From positions 4,960,001-5,024,000 of the forward strand of contig NZ_CP109327.1 in the NCBI RefSeq assembly GCF_035918155.1: 64,000 bases of DNA, read 5' to 3'. Below, one piece after another: positions 9,786 through 17,222 of this stretch. The position numbers were made by a program, and so were the translations under genes. Source of the stretch: Streptomyces sp. NBC_01591 (GTDB taxonomy: Bacteria; Actinomycetota; Actinomycetes; Streptomycetales; Streptomycetaceae). How positions within the stretch are numbered: position 1 is the stretch's first letter; each line of letters starts with the position of its first letter. The notes beneath the pieces were generated by a model that worked only from the letters and a program-made list of their open reading frames with translations, was not told where the DNA came from and ran no database searches.

Positions 9786-9845
9786 AGCCGAGCACTCACG
9801 AGCCGAGGATCCACGAGCCGAGCACCCACGAGCCGAGGATCCACC
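9786..9845 (+). repeat. Four 15-bp tandem repeats between ligase and crotonase genes
   Basis: Two unit types alternate: AGCCGAGCACYCACG at 9786-9800 and 9816-9830, and AGCCGAGGATCCACS at 9801-9815 and 9831-9845. A partial fifth copy covers 9773-9785, including the ligase stop codon. The higher-order unit is therefore 30 bp. The repeat ends 19 bases before the crotonase start, just upstream of its ribosome site. Confidence 0.9.
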
Positions 9846-9864
9846 AGAAGGAGACGACCGACCC

Positions 9865-10602
9865 ATGACGGCGCTCGCCGGCCCCACCCACGACCGGGGC
9901 ATCACCACGCTCACCCTCGACTCGCCCGCCAACCGCAACGCACTCTCCGCGGCCCTGGTCGGCGAGGTCTCCGCCGCCCTGGACGCGTGCGCGGCCGACG
10001 ACACCGTACGGGCCGTCGTCCTCACCCACACCGGCAACACGTTCTGCGCGGGCGCGGACCTGACCGGACCGCCCGACCCGGCGGCCTTCGTCGCGCTGAT
10101 GCGGCAGATCGTCGCCCTGCCCAAGCCCGTCGTCGCCCGGGTCACCGGCCACGTCCGGGCGGGCGGCCTCGGCCTGCTCGGCGCCTGCGACATCTCCGTG
10201 GCCGGTCCCGAAGCCTCGTTCGCCCTCACCGAATCCCGGCTCGGCCTCGCCCCCGCAGTCATCTCCATGCCGCTGCTGCCCCGCACGGACCCGCGCGCCG
10301 CCGCCCGCTACTACCTCACCGGCGAACGCTTCGACGCCACCGAAGCCGCCCGCATCGGCCTGATCACGCTCGCCGCCGAGGAAGTGGACAAGGCACTCGT
10401 ACCCGTCCTGGACGGACTGCGCAAGGCGTCACCACAGGGGCTGGCGGCATCGAAGGAGCTGGTCACGGCTACTGTGCTGAAGAGTTTCGACCAGCATGCC
10501 GAAGACCTCATCGCCCGCTCGGCGGCCCTCTTCGCCTCCGCCGAGGCACGGGAGGGAATGACGGCCTTCCTCGAACGACGGGACCCCGCATGGGTGTTGT
10601 GA
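9865..10602 (+). CDS. Enoyl-CoA hydratase/isomerase family protein
   Basis: The 245-residue crotonase-fold protein has the oxyanion-hole segments NTFCAGADLTGP (near residue 60) and TGHVRAGGLGLLGACD (near residue 95). It would hydrate or isomerise an unsaturated acyl-CoA, the step after the dehydrogenase and carboxylase in this operon. The start is strongly marked by AGAAGGAGA. The GHVRAGG segment differs from the usual G-A-A/C-G-G-G, so the exact reaction (hydratase versus hydrolase) is open. Its 3' end overlaps the TetR gene start. Confidence 0.85.
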   Translation: MTALAGPTHDRGITTLTLDSPANRNALSAALVGEVSAALDACAADDTVRAVVLTHTGNTFCAGADLTGPPDPAAFVALMRQIVALPKPVVARVTGHVRAGGLGLLGACDISVAGPEASFALTESRLGLAPAVISMPLLPRTDPRAAARYYLTGERFDATEAARIGLITLAAEEVDKALVPVLDGLRKASPQGLAASKELVTATVLKSFDQHAEDLIARSAALFASAEAREGMTAFLERRDPAWVL

Positions 10603-11183
10603 CGCCCCCCACCGACCGGACCCCCAAGCAGGACCGCAGCCGGGCCACCCGCCGCGGACTCCTCGAAGCCGCCGTCGCCTGCCTCGCCGAACACGGCTGG
10701 GCGGGCTCCACCGTCTCCGTCGTCGCCGAACGCGCGGGCGTCTCACGGGGCGCCGCCCAGCACCACTTCCCCACCCGCGAGGACCTGTTCACCGCAGCCG
10801 TCGAATACGTCGCCGAGGAACGCTCCGCCGCCCTGCGCGCCGTCCCCGACCAGGACCGGGCCGCCGTCGTCGCCGCCCTCGTCGACCTCTACACCGGCCC
10901 GCTCTTCCGTGCCGCACTCCAGCTCTGGGTCGCCGCCTCCAACGAGGAACAGCTCCGCCCCCGCGTCACCGAACTCGAAGCCCGCGTAGGCCGCGAGACC
11001 CACCGCATCGCGGTCGGCCTCCTGCACGCCGACGAGACCCACCCCGGCGTACGGGAAACGGTCCAGGGCCTCCTCGACATGGCCCGCGGCCTGGGCCTCG
11101 CCAACGTCCTCACGGACGACACGGCCCGGCGGCGCAGGGTCGTGGCGCAGTGGGCTGCGCTGGTGGAGGACGCGCTGGGGTGA
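10590..11183 (+). CDS. TetR/AcrR family transcriptional regulator
   Basis: This 197-residue repressor has a typical N-terminal helix-turn-helix, ATRRGLLEAAVACLAEHGWA then VVAERAGVSRGAAQHHFPTR, followed by a ligand-binding domain of variable sequence. It ends the catabolic operon and overlaps the crotonase gene, so it is probably autoregulated and senses an acyl-CoA of the pathway. ATG 10590 and GTG 10599 are both usable starts; the latter overlaps the previous stop. The palindrome at 763-774 is the most likely operator. Nothing in its sequence links it to the CTGACG palindromes of the second half of the window. Confidence 0.88.
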   Translation: MGVVTPPTDRTPKQDRSRATRRGLLEAAVACLAEHGWAGSTVSVVAERAGVSRGAAQHHFPTREDLFTAAVEYVAEERSAALRAVPDQDRAAVVAALVDLYTGPLFRAALQLWVAASNEEQLRPRVTELEARVGRETHRIAVGLLHADETHPGVRETVQGLLDMARGLGLANVLTDDTARRRRVVAQWAALVEDALG

Positions 11184-11245
11184 GGGCTTCCGCTACGCCG
11201 GACCACCGATGGCGAGCGCTGGTTTCCACATGCCGGTGGCGGGAT

Positions 11246-11565
11246 TCACTTCCCGCTCCTTGCCCTCCGGAGCCAGCCGCTTTCGTAGTGCCGGAAGACG
11301 AGTTCCGTCTTGGAGTGGCCGCCCGGTGTGTGCTTGTCCAGGATCGGAACGAGCTGGTTGTAGGAGCGCGCGTACCTGCGGTGATCGGTGAGGTGCAGCA
11401 GCAGCCACACCTCGAAGCGGTGGCGTTGGCGCCGAAGAGGCCGACCACAGGGACTGCGGCCCAGTCCGTACCCAGCGGGCGGTCCGCGTCGTAGGCGGGG
11501 TGGAGCTGGAGTTCTTGCTCCTCGCGGATCGAACGATGATTGGCTACCCGGAAATTCAGCAGCAT
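11246..11565 (-). pseudogene. Fused remnant of an RloA-type AAA ATPase start and an RloB-type C-terminus
   Basis: From ATG 11565 the minus strand reads MLLNFRVANHRSIREEQEL and PVVGLFGANA, the opening and partial Walker A of OLD/RloA-type AAA ATPases. At GANA the frame breaks before the GKS of the P-loop. In another frame the sequence continues RHRFEVWLLLHLTDHRRYA and SYNQLVPILDKHTPGGHSKT, which resembles RloB-like proteins, ending in a stop at 11246. RloA and RloB are normally two adjacent genes, so most of the ATPase and the start of RloB have been deleted and the two ends joined. The assignment rests on motif memory, not a search. Confidence 0.6.
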
Positions 11566-11646
11566 GTGTATGCGATGCTGCGAGCCCAGGCCCTCAGCCC
11601 CGAAGACACCTTGGGCCTGTTGGACCGTCTGCTGGGAGAGCAATGA
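11566..11646 (+). pseudogene. Truncated C-terminal tail of a DUF5753 (Scr1-type) XRE regulator
   Basis: The plus frame reading MLRAQALSPEDTLGLLDRLL and ending at 11646 matches the usual last helix of DUF5753 helix-turn-helix proteins, which normally precede a DUF397 gene exactly as here. Its stop overlaps the DUF397 start by four bases (ATGA). Upstream of about 11566 the DNA instead encodes the RloA-like start on the other strand, so roughly 90% of the regulator is missing. The exact junction is uncertain within some 20 bases. Confidence 0.55.
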
Positions 11647-11822
11647 GCAACGCACTTGAGTGGTTCACGTCCAGCTACAGCGGTGACGAGGGCGGCGCCT
11701 GCGTCGAGGTCGCCGCGCACCCCGTCGCCGTACACGTCCGCGACTCCAAGAACCCCGAGGGCCCGGCCCTCGCGCTCCCGCCCGCCGCCTGGGCCGCTTT
11801 CACCGCACACGTGGGCCGCTGA
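11643..11822 (+). CDS. DUF397 domain-containing small protein
   Basis: The 59-residue protein has the complete DUF397 pattern: LEWFTSSYSGDEGGACVEVA, then HVRDSKNPEGPALALPPAAW. DUF397 proteins are partners of DUF5753 helix-turn-helix regulators in Streptomyces, some of which act in developmental control or toxin-antitoxin-like pairs. Here the partner gene is reduced to its last codons, so this copy has lost its cognate regulator and probably its native promoter. Translation was coupled to the lost gene. Confidence 0.85.
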   Translation: MSNALEWFTSSYSGDEGGACVEVAAHPVAVHVRDSKNPEGPALALPPAAWAAFTAHVGR

Positions 11823-11837
11823 GGAACCGGGGGAATC

Positions 11838-12425
11838 GTGGGGGACTACTTCCAGACGATCGTCGACCTCGACGCCACCGAGCGGGACGCACAGGAGCTC
11901 GGGGCCCGGGTCCTGGACTGGCTGATCGCGGACGGGATCGTGGCGGCCGAGCGCACCGACTGCGTCCTGGGCGGTGACGGATACGGTCACGCCCCCGGCC
12001 CGCACTTCACCAAGGCCGTCGATGACCCGGACCCGGTCGACCTGTGGACCAACGGGTTTCACGTCCAGACCGGCCGTACGGTCTTCGACAGTGGCCAGGG
12101 AGACGCGGGCGCGGCCACCTGCCCGCTCTGCCGGACCGAGATCCGGCTGGTCGACGAGGTGTGGGAGCCCATCGAGTCCGCCTGGGGTCCCTTCAAGGGG
12201 CGGTTCCAGGACTGGGCCGAGGACGGTGGCGAAGGGATCGTGCACTGCCCGTCCTGCGCCCGGCCGTCCGGGATCGACCGGTGGAGCTGGGAGGACGACT
12301 ACTACGCGTGCGGGCACCTCGGGTTCACGTTCTGGGGCTGGGCGGAGCTCACGTCCGACTTCACCCGGGAGATCGGCCGCAGACTGGGCGGCCACCGCAC
12401 CGTGCTCCTCGCCGGGAAGCTGTAG
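11838..12425 (+). CDS. Hypothetical protein with a Cys-rich (zinc ribbon-like) centre
   Basis: This 195-residue protein has no signal peptide or membrane segment. It contains two CPxC knuckles, CPLC near residue 95 and CPSC near residue 137, plus a further YACGHLGF, which suggests a structural zinc site. Aromatic-rich segments (WTNGFHVQTGRTVFDSG, FTFWGWAELTSDF) resemble a family of uncharacterised actinobacterial proteins, sugar-nucleotide or phage-unrelated. The GTG start at 11838 lies 16 bases after the DUF397 stop, with a weak GGGGGA ribosome site. Function is unknown. Confidence 0.7.
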   Translation: MGDYFQTIVDLDATERDAQELGARVLDWLIADGIVAAERTDCVLGGDGYGHAPGPHFTKAVDDPDPVDLWTNGFHVQTGRTVFDSGQGDAGAATCPLCRTEIRLVDEVWEPIESAWGPFKGRFQDWAEDGGEGIVHCPSCARPSGIDRWSWEDDYYACGHLGFTFWGWAELTSDFTREIGRRLGGHRTVLLAGKL

Positions 12426-12433
12426 AGCGTGGG

Positions 12434-12478
12434 CCGCGGGCCGGGCGTGCCGTCAGGGACGGGATGCCCGGCCCGCGG
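12434..12478. terminator. Bidirectional terminator with a perfect 13-bp stem
   Basis: CCGCGGGCCGGGC at 12434-12446 pairs fully with GCCCGGCCCGCGG at 12466-12478 around a 19-base loop. It lies between two convergent genes (stops at 12425 and 12495), the usual position for a shared terminator. There is no U-tract, as is common in Streptomyces. Confidence 0.8.
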
Positions 12479-12494
12479 ACACGGGAACGGCTGA

Positions 12495-13139
12495 TCAGCT
12501 GGTCCAGAGGACCGGGCTGTCGCGGTACGCGTCACCCTCCTCGAACGAGGCAACCGCGATGGGATCGGTCTTCGTGGCGCTGAGCGAGCAGGTCTCGTAC
12601 GACGCGCCCTTGGTGGTGAAGTCGCGGGGTGCCGTCTCGCTGTCGCACTTGCCCGGGAGGTCGCCGACCAGAATGACGCCTGTGGGGCCGCCGCCTTCCA
12701 GCTTGCCGCGCAGCCTCAGCGACGCGTACGACAGGTCGGTACCGCCGACGTTCTCCACCTTCATCCGGATGTAGTAGGGCGTCATGCCCTTCGCCTTGCC
12801 ACCGAATGCGGCCATGTCGGCCTCGGCGCCCTTCTCGATTGCCGTGACGGTCACGGCGACGGTGCCCTTCTTGTCGGTCCCGTACTTGAACGGCAGGACC
12901 GCTCGGTCACCGATCTTGAACTTCGTGCCCGGTGCGGCGACGTCACCACCGGCCGGAGCGGCAGCGTCGTCGCTGGGGTCCGCGGACGGGCTCTTGCTGC
13001 CCGGGTCGGACGACGCCGGGGCGGAGGCCGACGGCGAGTCCTGCGCCGATGCCGCGTCCTCGCCGTCGTTGCAGGCCGTGAGCCCGAGCGTCAGGGTGGT
13101 GAGGGCAACTGCGGAGGCGATACGTCCCTTGTGTGTCAT
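12495..13139 (-). CDS. Secreted lipoprotein with DUF4352-like immunoglobulin-fold domain
   Basis: The 214-residue precursor has a signal peptide with lipobox LTAC (Cys23), a Ser/Ala/Pro/Asp-rich linker to about residue 65 and a C-terminal domain. That domain reads GTKFKIGDRAVLPFKYG then YYIRMKVENVGGTDLSYAS, the pattern of DUF4352/telomeric-repeat-like beta sandwiches found in extracellular actinobacterial lipoproteins. Two cysteines in the C-terminal part (PGKCDSE, YETCSLS) could form a disulphide. It is anchored on the outer face of the membrane. No ligand can be inferred. Confidence 0.8.
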   Translation of the reverse strand: MTHKGRIASAVALTTLTLGLTACNDGEDAASAQDSPSASAPASSDPGSKSPSADPSDDAAAPAGGDVAAPGTKFKIGDRAVLPFKYGTDKKGTVAVTVTAIEKGAEADMAAFGGKAKGMTPYYIRMKVENVGGTDLSYASLRLRGKLEGGGPTGVILVGDLPGKCDSETAPRDFTTKGASYETCSLSATKTDPIAVASFEEGDAYRDSPVLWTS

Positions 13140-13494
13140 TTTGGCCTAACTGGCAGTGAGGGCTGCCCATACGGCAGCCGGAACGTTCAACTGGGCGAAG
13201 CGCCCGGCCATGTGACCGGACGCGCCGGCGCGGCACGACGACGGCGGTGCGTCAACGAGGCGCGCCACGACGCCATCCCAGACTGAGGCGGGAATGACAC
13301 AGACTCGCCACAGGCACGGCACAGGCACGGCACAGGGCGCGCGGCGGGTGCGGTACAGGGTGCGCGCGAGGGGTGCGGCACAGGTGCGTGACGGGCGCGG
13401 CACGGCTCGGAGGGCGTGGCTCCTGCGGCCTGCCTCGCCGAACACGGCACGGACGGGGGTGCCGCGGCGTCTCCCGTCCGTCCGGACCCGGGCC
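13140..13494. other. Gene-poor region with short repeats and possible DUF397-like debris
   Basis: No intact gene is supported. The segment 13311-13400 is rich in imperfect repeats of CTGTGCCGTGC (minus-strand view). The minus frame ending near 13146 reads LNVPAAVWAALTAS, and about 40 residues earlier IPASVWDGVVARLV. Both resemble the last helix of DUF397 proteins, so degraded DUF397 copies are possible but unproven. Confidence 0.4.
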
Positions 13495-14604
13495 TCAGTT
13501 CCCCAGATCCGCCAGCTGCTCGTACCCCGGGATCCCCCGCGGACTCCGCGTGCCCGGTCCGATGTACGTCGCCGAAGGCCGCACCAGCCGCCCCGTCCGC
13601 TTCTGCTCCAGGATGTGCGCCGACCAGCCCGCCGTACGGGCACAGGTGAACATCGACGTGAACATGTGCGCCGGAACCTCCGCGAAGTCCAGCATGATCG
13701 CCGCCCAGAATTCCACGTTCGTCGCCAGCACCCGGTCCGGGCGCCGCGCGTGCAGCTCCTCCAGTGCGGCCTTCTCCAGCGCCTGCGCCACCTCGAAGCG
13801 CGGCGCGCCCAACTCCTTGGCCGTACGCCGCAGGACCCGCGCCCGCGGGTCCTCCGCCCGGTAGACCCGGTGGCCGAAGCCCATCAGCCGCTCGCCCTTG
13901 TCCAGGGCCTTCTTCACGTACGCGGTGGCATCGCCGGTCCGCTCGATCTCCTCGATCATGCCGAGCACCCGGGACGGCGCACCACCGTGCAGCGGCCCCG
14001 ACATCGCACCCACCGCACCCGACAGCGCCGCCGCCACATCGGCGCCGGTCGACGCGATGACGCGGGCGGTGAACGTCGAGGCGTTCATGCCGTGCTCGGC
14101 GGCCGACGTCCAGTACGCGTCGACGGCCTTCACATGCTTGGGGTCCGGCTCGCCCCGCCAGCGGATCATGAACCGCTCGACCACCGACTGCGCCTTGTCG
14201 ATCTCGCTCTGCGGGACCATCGGCAGCCCCTGCCCGCGCGCCGACTGGGCGACGTACGACAGCGCCATCACGGCGGCCCGCGCCAGATCGTTGCGCGCGG
14301 TCTCCTCGTCGATGTCGAGCAGCGGCTTCAGACCCCACACCGGGGCGAGCATCGCCAGCGCGGACTGCACATCGACCCGGATGTCCCCCGAGTGCACCGG
14401 GATCGGGAACGGCTCGGCCGGCGGCAGACCGGGGTTGAACGCCCCGTCGACCAGCAGACCCCAGACGTTGCCGAACGACACATGGCCGACGAGATCCTCG
14501 ATGTCGACACCCCGGTAACGGAGCGCACCGCCTTCCTTGTCCGGTTCGGCGATCTCCGTCTCGAACGCGACGACTCCCTCTAGTCCCGGTACGAAGTCGG
14601 ACAT
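13495..14604 (-). CDS. Citrate synthase family protein (citrate synthase 2 type)
   Basis: The 369-residue protein condenses acetyl- or propionyl-CoA with a 2-oxo acid in the known family. Active-site histidines appear in GPLHGGAP and GFGHRVYR, and the small-domain segment [15 protein letters not shown] is present. At the position of the usual catalytic Asp (NVDF/NVDY) this protein has NVEF, a Glu. It begins at ATG 14604, preceded by GAGGGAG. From memory, the S. coelicolor protein at this locus (SCO4388) is a citrate synthase paralogue separate from the main citA. A role other than the TCA cycle is possible. It is divergent from pdxH. Confidence 0.85.
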   Translation of the reverse strand: MSDFVPGLEGVVAFETEIAEPDKEGGALRYRGVDIEDLVGHVSFGNVWGLLVDGAFNPGLPPAEPFPIPVHSGDIRVDVQSALAMLAPVWGLKPLLDIDEETARNDLARAAVMALSYVAQSARGQGLPMVPQSEIDKAQSVVERFMIRWRGEPDPKHVKAVDAYWTSAAEHGMNASTFTARVIASTGADVAAALSGAVGAMSGPLHGGAPSRVLGMIEEIERTGDATAYVKKALDKGERLMGFGHRVYRAEDPRARVLRRTAKELGAPRFEVAQALEKAALEELHARRPDRVLATNVEFWAAIMLDFAEVPAHMFTSMFTCARTAGWSAHILEQKRTGRLVRPSATYIGPGTRSPRGIPGYEQLADLGN

Positions 14605-14776
14605 GGCGGCTCCCTCGGTCGACGGCTCTGCGCAGGCCACAGTGGCCTGCCTCAGATACTGGCGGGTCACCCGGGGCGCGGGGAAGCGTGACATCCGGCA
14701 CAGCACCCCGAACCGGCCCCGCCCCTCCGACACCCTCCTTGCCGGGCCTGGCCTGCCGCTGCGGCAGGATGACCCC

Positions 14777-15451
14777 GTGCCCACCGCAGATTCCCCCTCC
14801 GATTCCACCACCGATCCGGCCGCGATGCGCGAGCAGTACCGCTCCGAGCGCTTCACCGAGGACACGCTGGCCGCCGACCCGATGCAGCAGTTCGCCCACT
14901 GGTTCCGGCAGGTCGCCGTCGGCGGGCTGCTCCATGAGCCCAACGCCATGGTGGTCTCCACCGCCACCCCCAAGGGCCGGCCGTCCTCGCGCACCGTGCT
15001 GCTGAAGAAGTACGACGAGCGCGGCTTCGTCTTCTTCACCAACTACGAGTCCCGCAAGGGCCGCGAACTGACCGCCAACCCGTACGTCTCGCTGCTCTTC
15101 CCCTGGCACCCGATGGCCCGCCAGGTCATCGTCACCGGCCGGGCGGACCGGACCGGCCGCGACGAGACGGCCGCCTACTTCCGCACCCGCCCGCACGGCT
15201 CCCAGCTCGGCGCCTGGGCGAGCCCCCAGTCGACGGTGATCGGCTCCCGCGACGAGCTGCTCGCCCGCTACGAGGAGCTCGCGGCCCGCTACCCCGAGGG
15301 CGAACAGGTCCCCGCGCCCCCGAACTGGGGCGGTTTCCGCGTCGTCCCCGACACGATCGAGTTCTGGCAGGGCCACGAGAACCGGCTGCACGACCGGCTG
15401 AGGTACGTACGCGAGGGCGAGCAGTGGCGCGTCGAGCGCCTGTGCCCGTAG
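14777..15451 (+). CDS. pdxH: Pyridoxamine 5'-phosphate oxidase
   Basis: This 224-residue FMN enzyme oxidises pyridoxine or pyridoxamine 5'-phosphate to pyridoxal phosphate. Family motifs are [33 protein letters not shown], the dimer/FMN segment [23 protein letters not shown] and the C-terminal [13 protein letters not shown]. Length is normal for PdxH. GTG 14777 has AGGA upstream; an internal ATG at 14825 would also keep the whole domain. It stands alone, divergent from the citrate synthase gene. Confidence 0.93.
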   Translation: MPTADSPSDSTTDPAAMREQYRSERFTEDTLAADPMQQFAHWFRQVAVGGLLHEPNAMVVSTATPKGRPSSRTVLLKKYDERGFVFFTNYESRKGRELTANPYVSLLFPWHPMARQVIVTGRADRTGRDETAAYFRTRPHGSQLGAWASPQSTVIGSRDELLARYEELAARYPEGEQVPAPPNWGGFRVVPDTIEFWQGHENRLHDRLRYVREGEQWRVERLCP

Positions 15452-15488
15452 CGAATCCTTTCGGGGCAGCCCCCTGCGGGCATGCAGA

Positions 15489-15677
15489 GACCCGCAGGCT
15501 CTGGTCCCTCCTTGCGGAGGAGCCGGCCGGACTTACCGGCGAGCCTGCGGGTCGGTGACTGCTTGGGATTGGCCGACGACCGGCCTGCACTGCAAAGAGC
15601 GCGACAACGGGCGTCAGCCCGCAGCCACCTCACGAGTCCGAGAAGAAATCACTTCCGGAACACCTCCTTTCTTCGCT
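15489..15677 (-). ncRNA. Candidate small structured RNA downstream of pdxH
   Basis: On the minus strand a promoter (TTGTGC, 17 bases, TAGGCT; 15712 down to 15684) would start an RNA near 15677. The RNA would carry a full Shine-Dalgarno (15670-15661), a 12-codon ORF, a hairpin CGGGC-GCCCG (15608-15621), a hairpin GGCCG-CGGCC (15571-15585), and a three-way junction closed by the 13-bp stem GACCCGCAGGCTC/GAGCCTGCGGGTC (15489-15501 with 15541-15553). The inner arms are CCTCC-GGAGG and GCCGG-CCGGC. No minus-strand gene follows, only pdxH on the opposite strand, so this looks like a free-standing RNA. The closing structure could also terminate pdxH. Confidence 0.45.
15614..15652 (-). CDS. 12-codon leader-peptide-like ORF
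   Basis: GTG 15652 opens a frame encoding VISSRTREVAAG, with the stop at 15614 lying inside the loop of a 5-bp GC hairpin. AAAGGAGGTG, an almost complete anti-16S complement, sits eight bases upstream, and a good promoter ends about 15 bases before that. Ribosome loading here is therefore likely to be strong. Whether the peptide acts or only its translation does (as in attenuation) cannot be told. Confidence 0.35.
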   Translation of the reverse strand: MISSRTREVAAG

Positions 15678-15683
15678 GGCAGC

Positions 15684-15712
15684 AGCCTAGGAACGTCCCT
15701 GGCACCGCACAA
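15684..15712 (-). promoter_or_regulatory. Candidate sigma-70-type promoter of the small RNA
   Basis: Read on the minus strand, TTGTGC (15712-15707) and TAGGCT (15689-15684) are separated by exactly 17 bases. This is close to the consensus for the main Streptomyces sigma factor HrdB. The predicted start near 15677 leaves only a few bases before the ribosome site. Confidence 0.5.
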
Positions 15713-15822
15713 GCGAATTAATGTGCCGGTTGATTTCCGGGAAGTCGGTATGTGCTGGGTCACCTTCGCGTTCAATGGTCTGACGTGCGGAAATGCCGGA
15801 TGCGTCCTGCGGGGGGTACGGG

Positions 15823-17181
15823 ATGAGTGCGTCCACAAGCAGTGGAACGACCGAGGCGCTCGGACCCGACGAGGGACCGAAGGCGGGGCCCGGGGCCGCG
15901 TTGCTTGCCGCGTTGCTCGACGGGATGGACACCGCGCTCTGCGCGTTCGACGCGAACGGCACGATCACCCACTGGAACCGCGAGGCCGAGCGGATCCTGG
16001 GCTGGTCCGCCGAGGAGGCCGTGGGGCGGTCCGGGTTCGCCGGGTGGGCGGTGCGGCGGGCGGACGCGGGTGAGGTGCAGGGGCGGCTGATGGCGGCCAT
16101 GGACGGGCCGGGCCGCCGGGTCCATGAGTTCGCGCTGCTGCGCAAGGACGGCGGGCGGGTGCTGGTGCGGACCCAGTCGGCCGGGGTCCGGGGCGCGGAC
16201 GGCGGACCGGCCGGGGTGTACTGCGCGTTCAGCGAGGTGCATGCGCAGATCGATCTGGAGCGGTCGATCGCGCTGAGCGAGGCGCTGTTCGAGGACGCGT
16301 CCTGGGGTGTGGTGCTCGTCGACGCGGATCTGCGGCCGACGGTCGTCAACGCGCACGCGGCGCGGGCGCTGGGCGGCGGCCGTACGACGCTGCTGGGGCG
16401 CCCGCTGGGGGAGCTGATCGTGCAGGGCGTCGAGGATCTGGAGGGCGCGTTGCAGCATGTGCTCGCCGAGGGCGCACCACCGGCGCCCGCCGAGTTGTGG
16501 GTGACGCTGCGGACGGCGGAGGGGGAGCGGCGGCGTTGCTGGCGCAGTGGTTTTCTGCAGCTGGCGTCGCCGCTGGCCGAGGAGCCGGTCCCGCTGGGGG
16601 TCGGCTGGCTGTTCCAGGACGTGACGGCCGAGAAGCTGGCGGCACAGGAGGCGGACCGGATGAGGTTTAGGTCGAACCAACTGCACCGGGCCTCGCGGTC
16701 GGCGTCCGAGTGCGAGGACCCGATGGAGGCGGCGACGTCCTATCTGGACTACGCGCTCGCGGGCTTCGCCGACCATGCGCTGGTCGATCTGGTGGCGGGG
16801 GAGCGGCTGGTGCGGGTGGCGGCGACCCCGTCCGGTGAGCCCGGCCCGTGCCTGCCGGTGGCGGGCGGTTCCATTCCGTTGCGGTACGTGGCGGGGCACC
16901 CGGCCCTCCAGGCGGTGGACCGGACGGGTTCGGTGCGGGCCAGTGCGGGGGCCGGGCCCGGGGCCGGGGTGTGGGCGGCCGAGCGGCAGTGGCCGGGCGA
17001 CTCCGTGCACGCGCTGTGCGCGGTGCTGCGGAGCAGGGGGCGCACGCTGGGTGTGGTGACGTTCCTGCGCTCGGCCCACCGCGCGGCCTTCGAGCGTCCC
17101 GACGCGGCGTACGCGGAGAGCGTGGCGGTGCGGGTGGCGGCGGCGGTGGACCTGGCGCAGGTGCTGGCGCCGACGAGGTGA
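15823..17181 (+). CDS. PAS-PAS-GAF sensor protein without an output domain
   Basis: The 452-residue protein has a first PAS domain (DTALCAFDANGTITHWNREA, about residues 30-140), a second PAS domain (ASWGVVLVDADLRPTVVNAH, about 145-270) and a GAF-like domain (about 275-450). The last residues are an ordinary GAF end, VAVRVAAAVDLAQV, so no PP2C phosphatase or kinase follows, though such PAS-GAF arrangements in Streptomyces usually precede SpoIIE-type PP2C domains. It has no membrane segment. I prefer ATG 15823, with GGGGGG upstream, over an in-frame ATG at 15793. Ligand and partner are unknown. Confidence 0.75.
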   Translation: MSASTSSGTTEALGPDEGPKAGPGAALLAALLDGMDTALCAFDANGTITHWNREAERILGWSAEEAVGRSGFAGWAVRRADAGEVQGRLMAAMDGPGRRVHEFALLRKDGGRVLVRTQSAGVRGADGGPAGVYCAFSEVHAQIDLERSIALSEALFEDASWGVVLVDADLRPTVVNAHAARALGGGRTTLLGRPLGELIVQGVEDLEGALQHVLAEGAPPAPAELWVTLRTAEGERRRCWRSGFLQLASPLAEEPVPLGVGWLFQDVTAEKLAAQEADRMRFRSNQLHRASRSASECEDPMEAATSYLDYALAGFADHALVDLVAGERLVRVAATPSGEPGPCLPVAGGSIPLRYVAGHPALQAVDRTGSVRASAGAGPGAGVWAAERQWPGDSVHALCAVLRSRGRTLGVVTFLRSAHRAAFERPDAAYAESVAVRVAAAVDLAQVLAPTR

Positions 17182-17222
17182 CGGTGCGCCCTGCGGCCCG
17201 TCACCCGGTGGCTCCGGTCATC

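Noticed and set aside
9786..9845. Short regular repeats considered as a CRISPR array
   Set aside because: The 15-bp units are directly adjacent with no spacers, and no cas genes are present.
13146..13643. Minus-strand frame of 165 codons after the citrate synthase gene
   Set aside because: Arg/Ser-rich and overlapping the citrate synthase 3' end in another frame; only two short DUF397-like stretches are of interest, so no gene is called.
15452..15822. RNase P, tmRNA, SRP or 6S RNA between pdxH and the PAS gene
   Set aside because: None of the conserved core sequences of these RNAs is present; only generic hairpins are visible.
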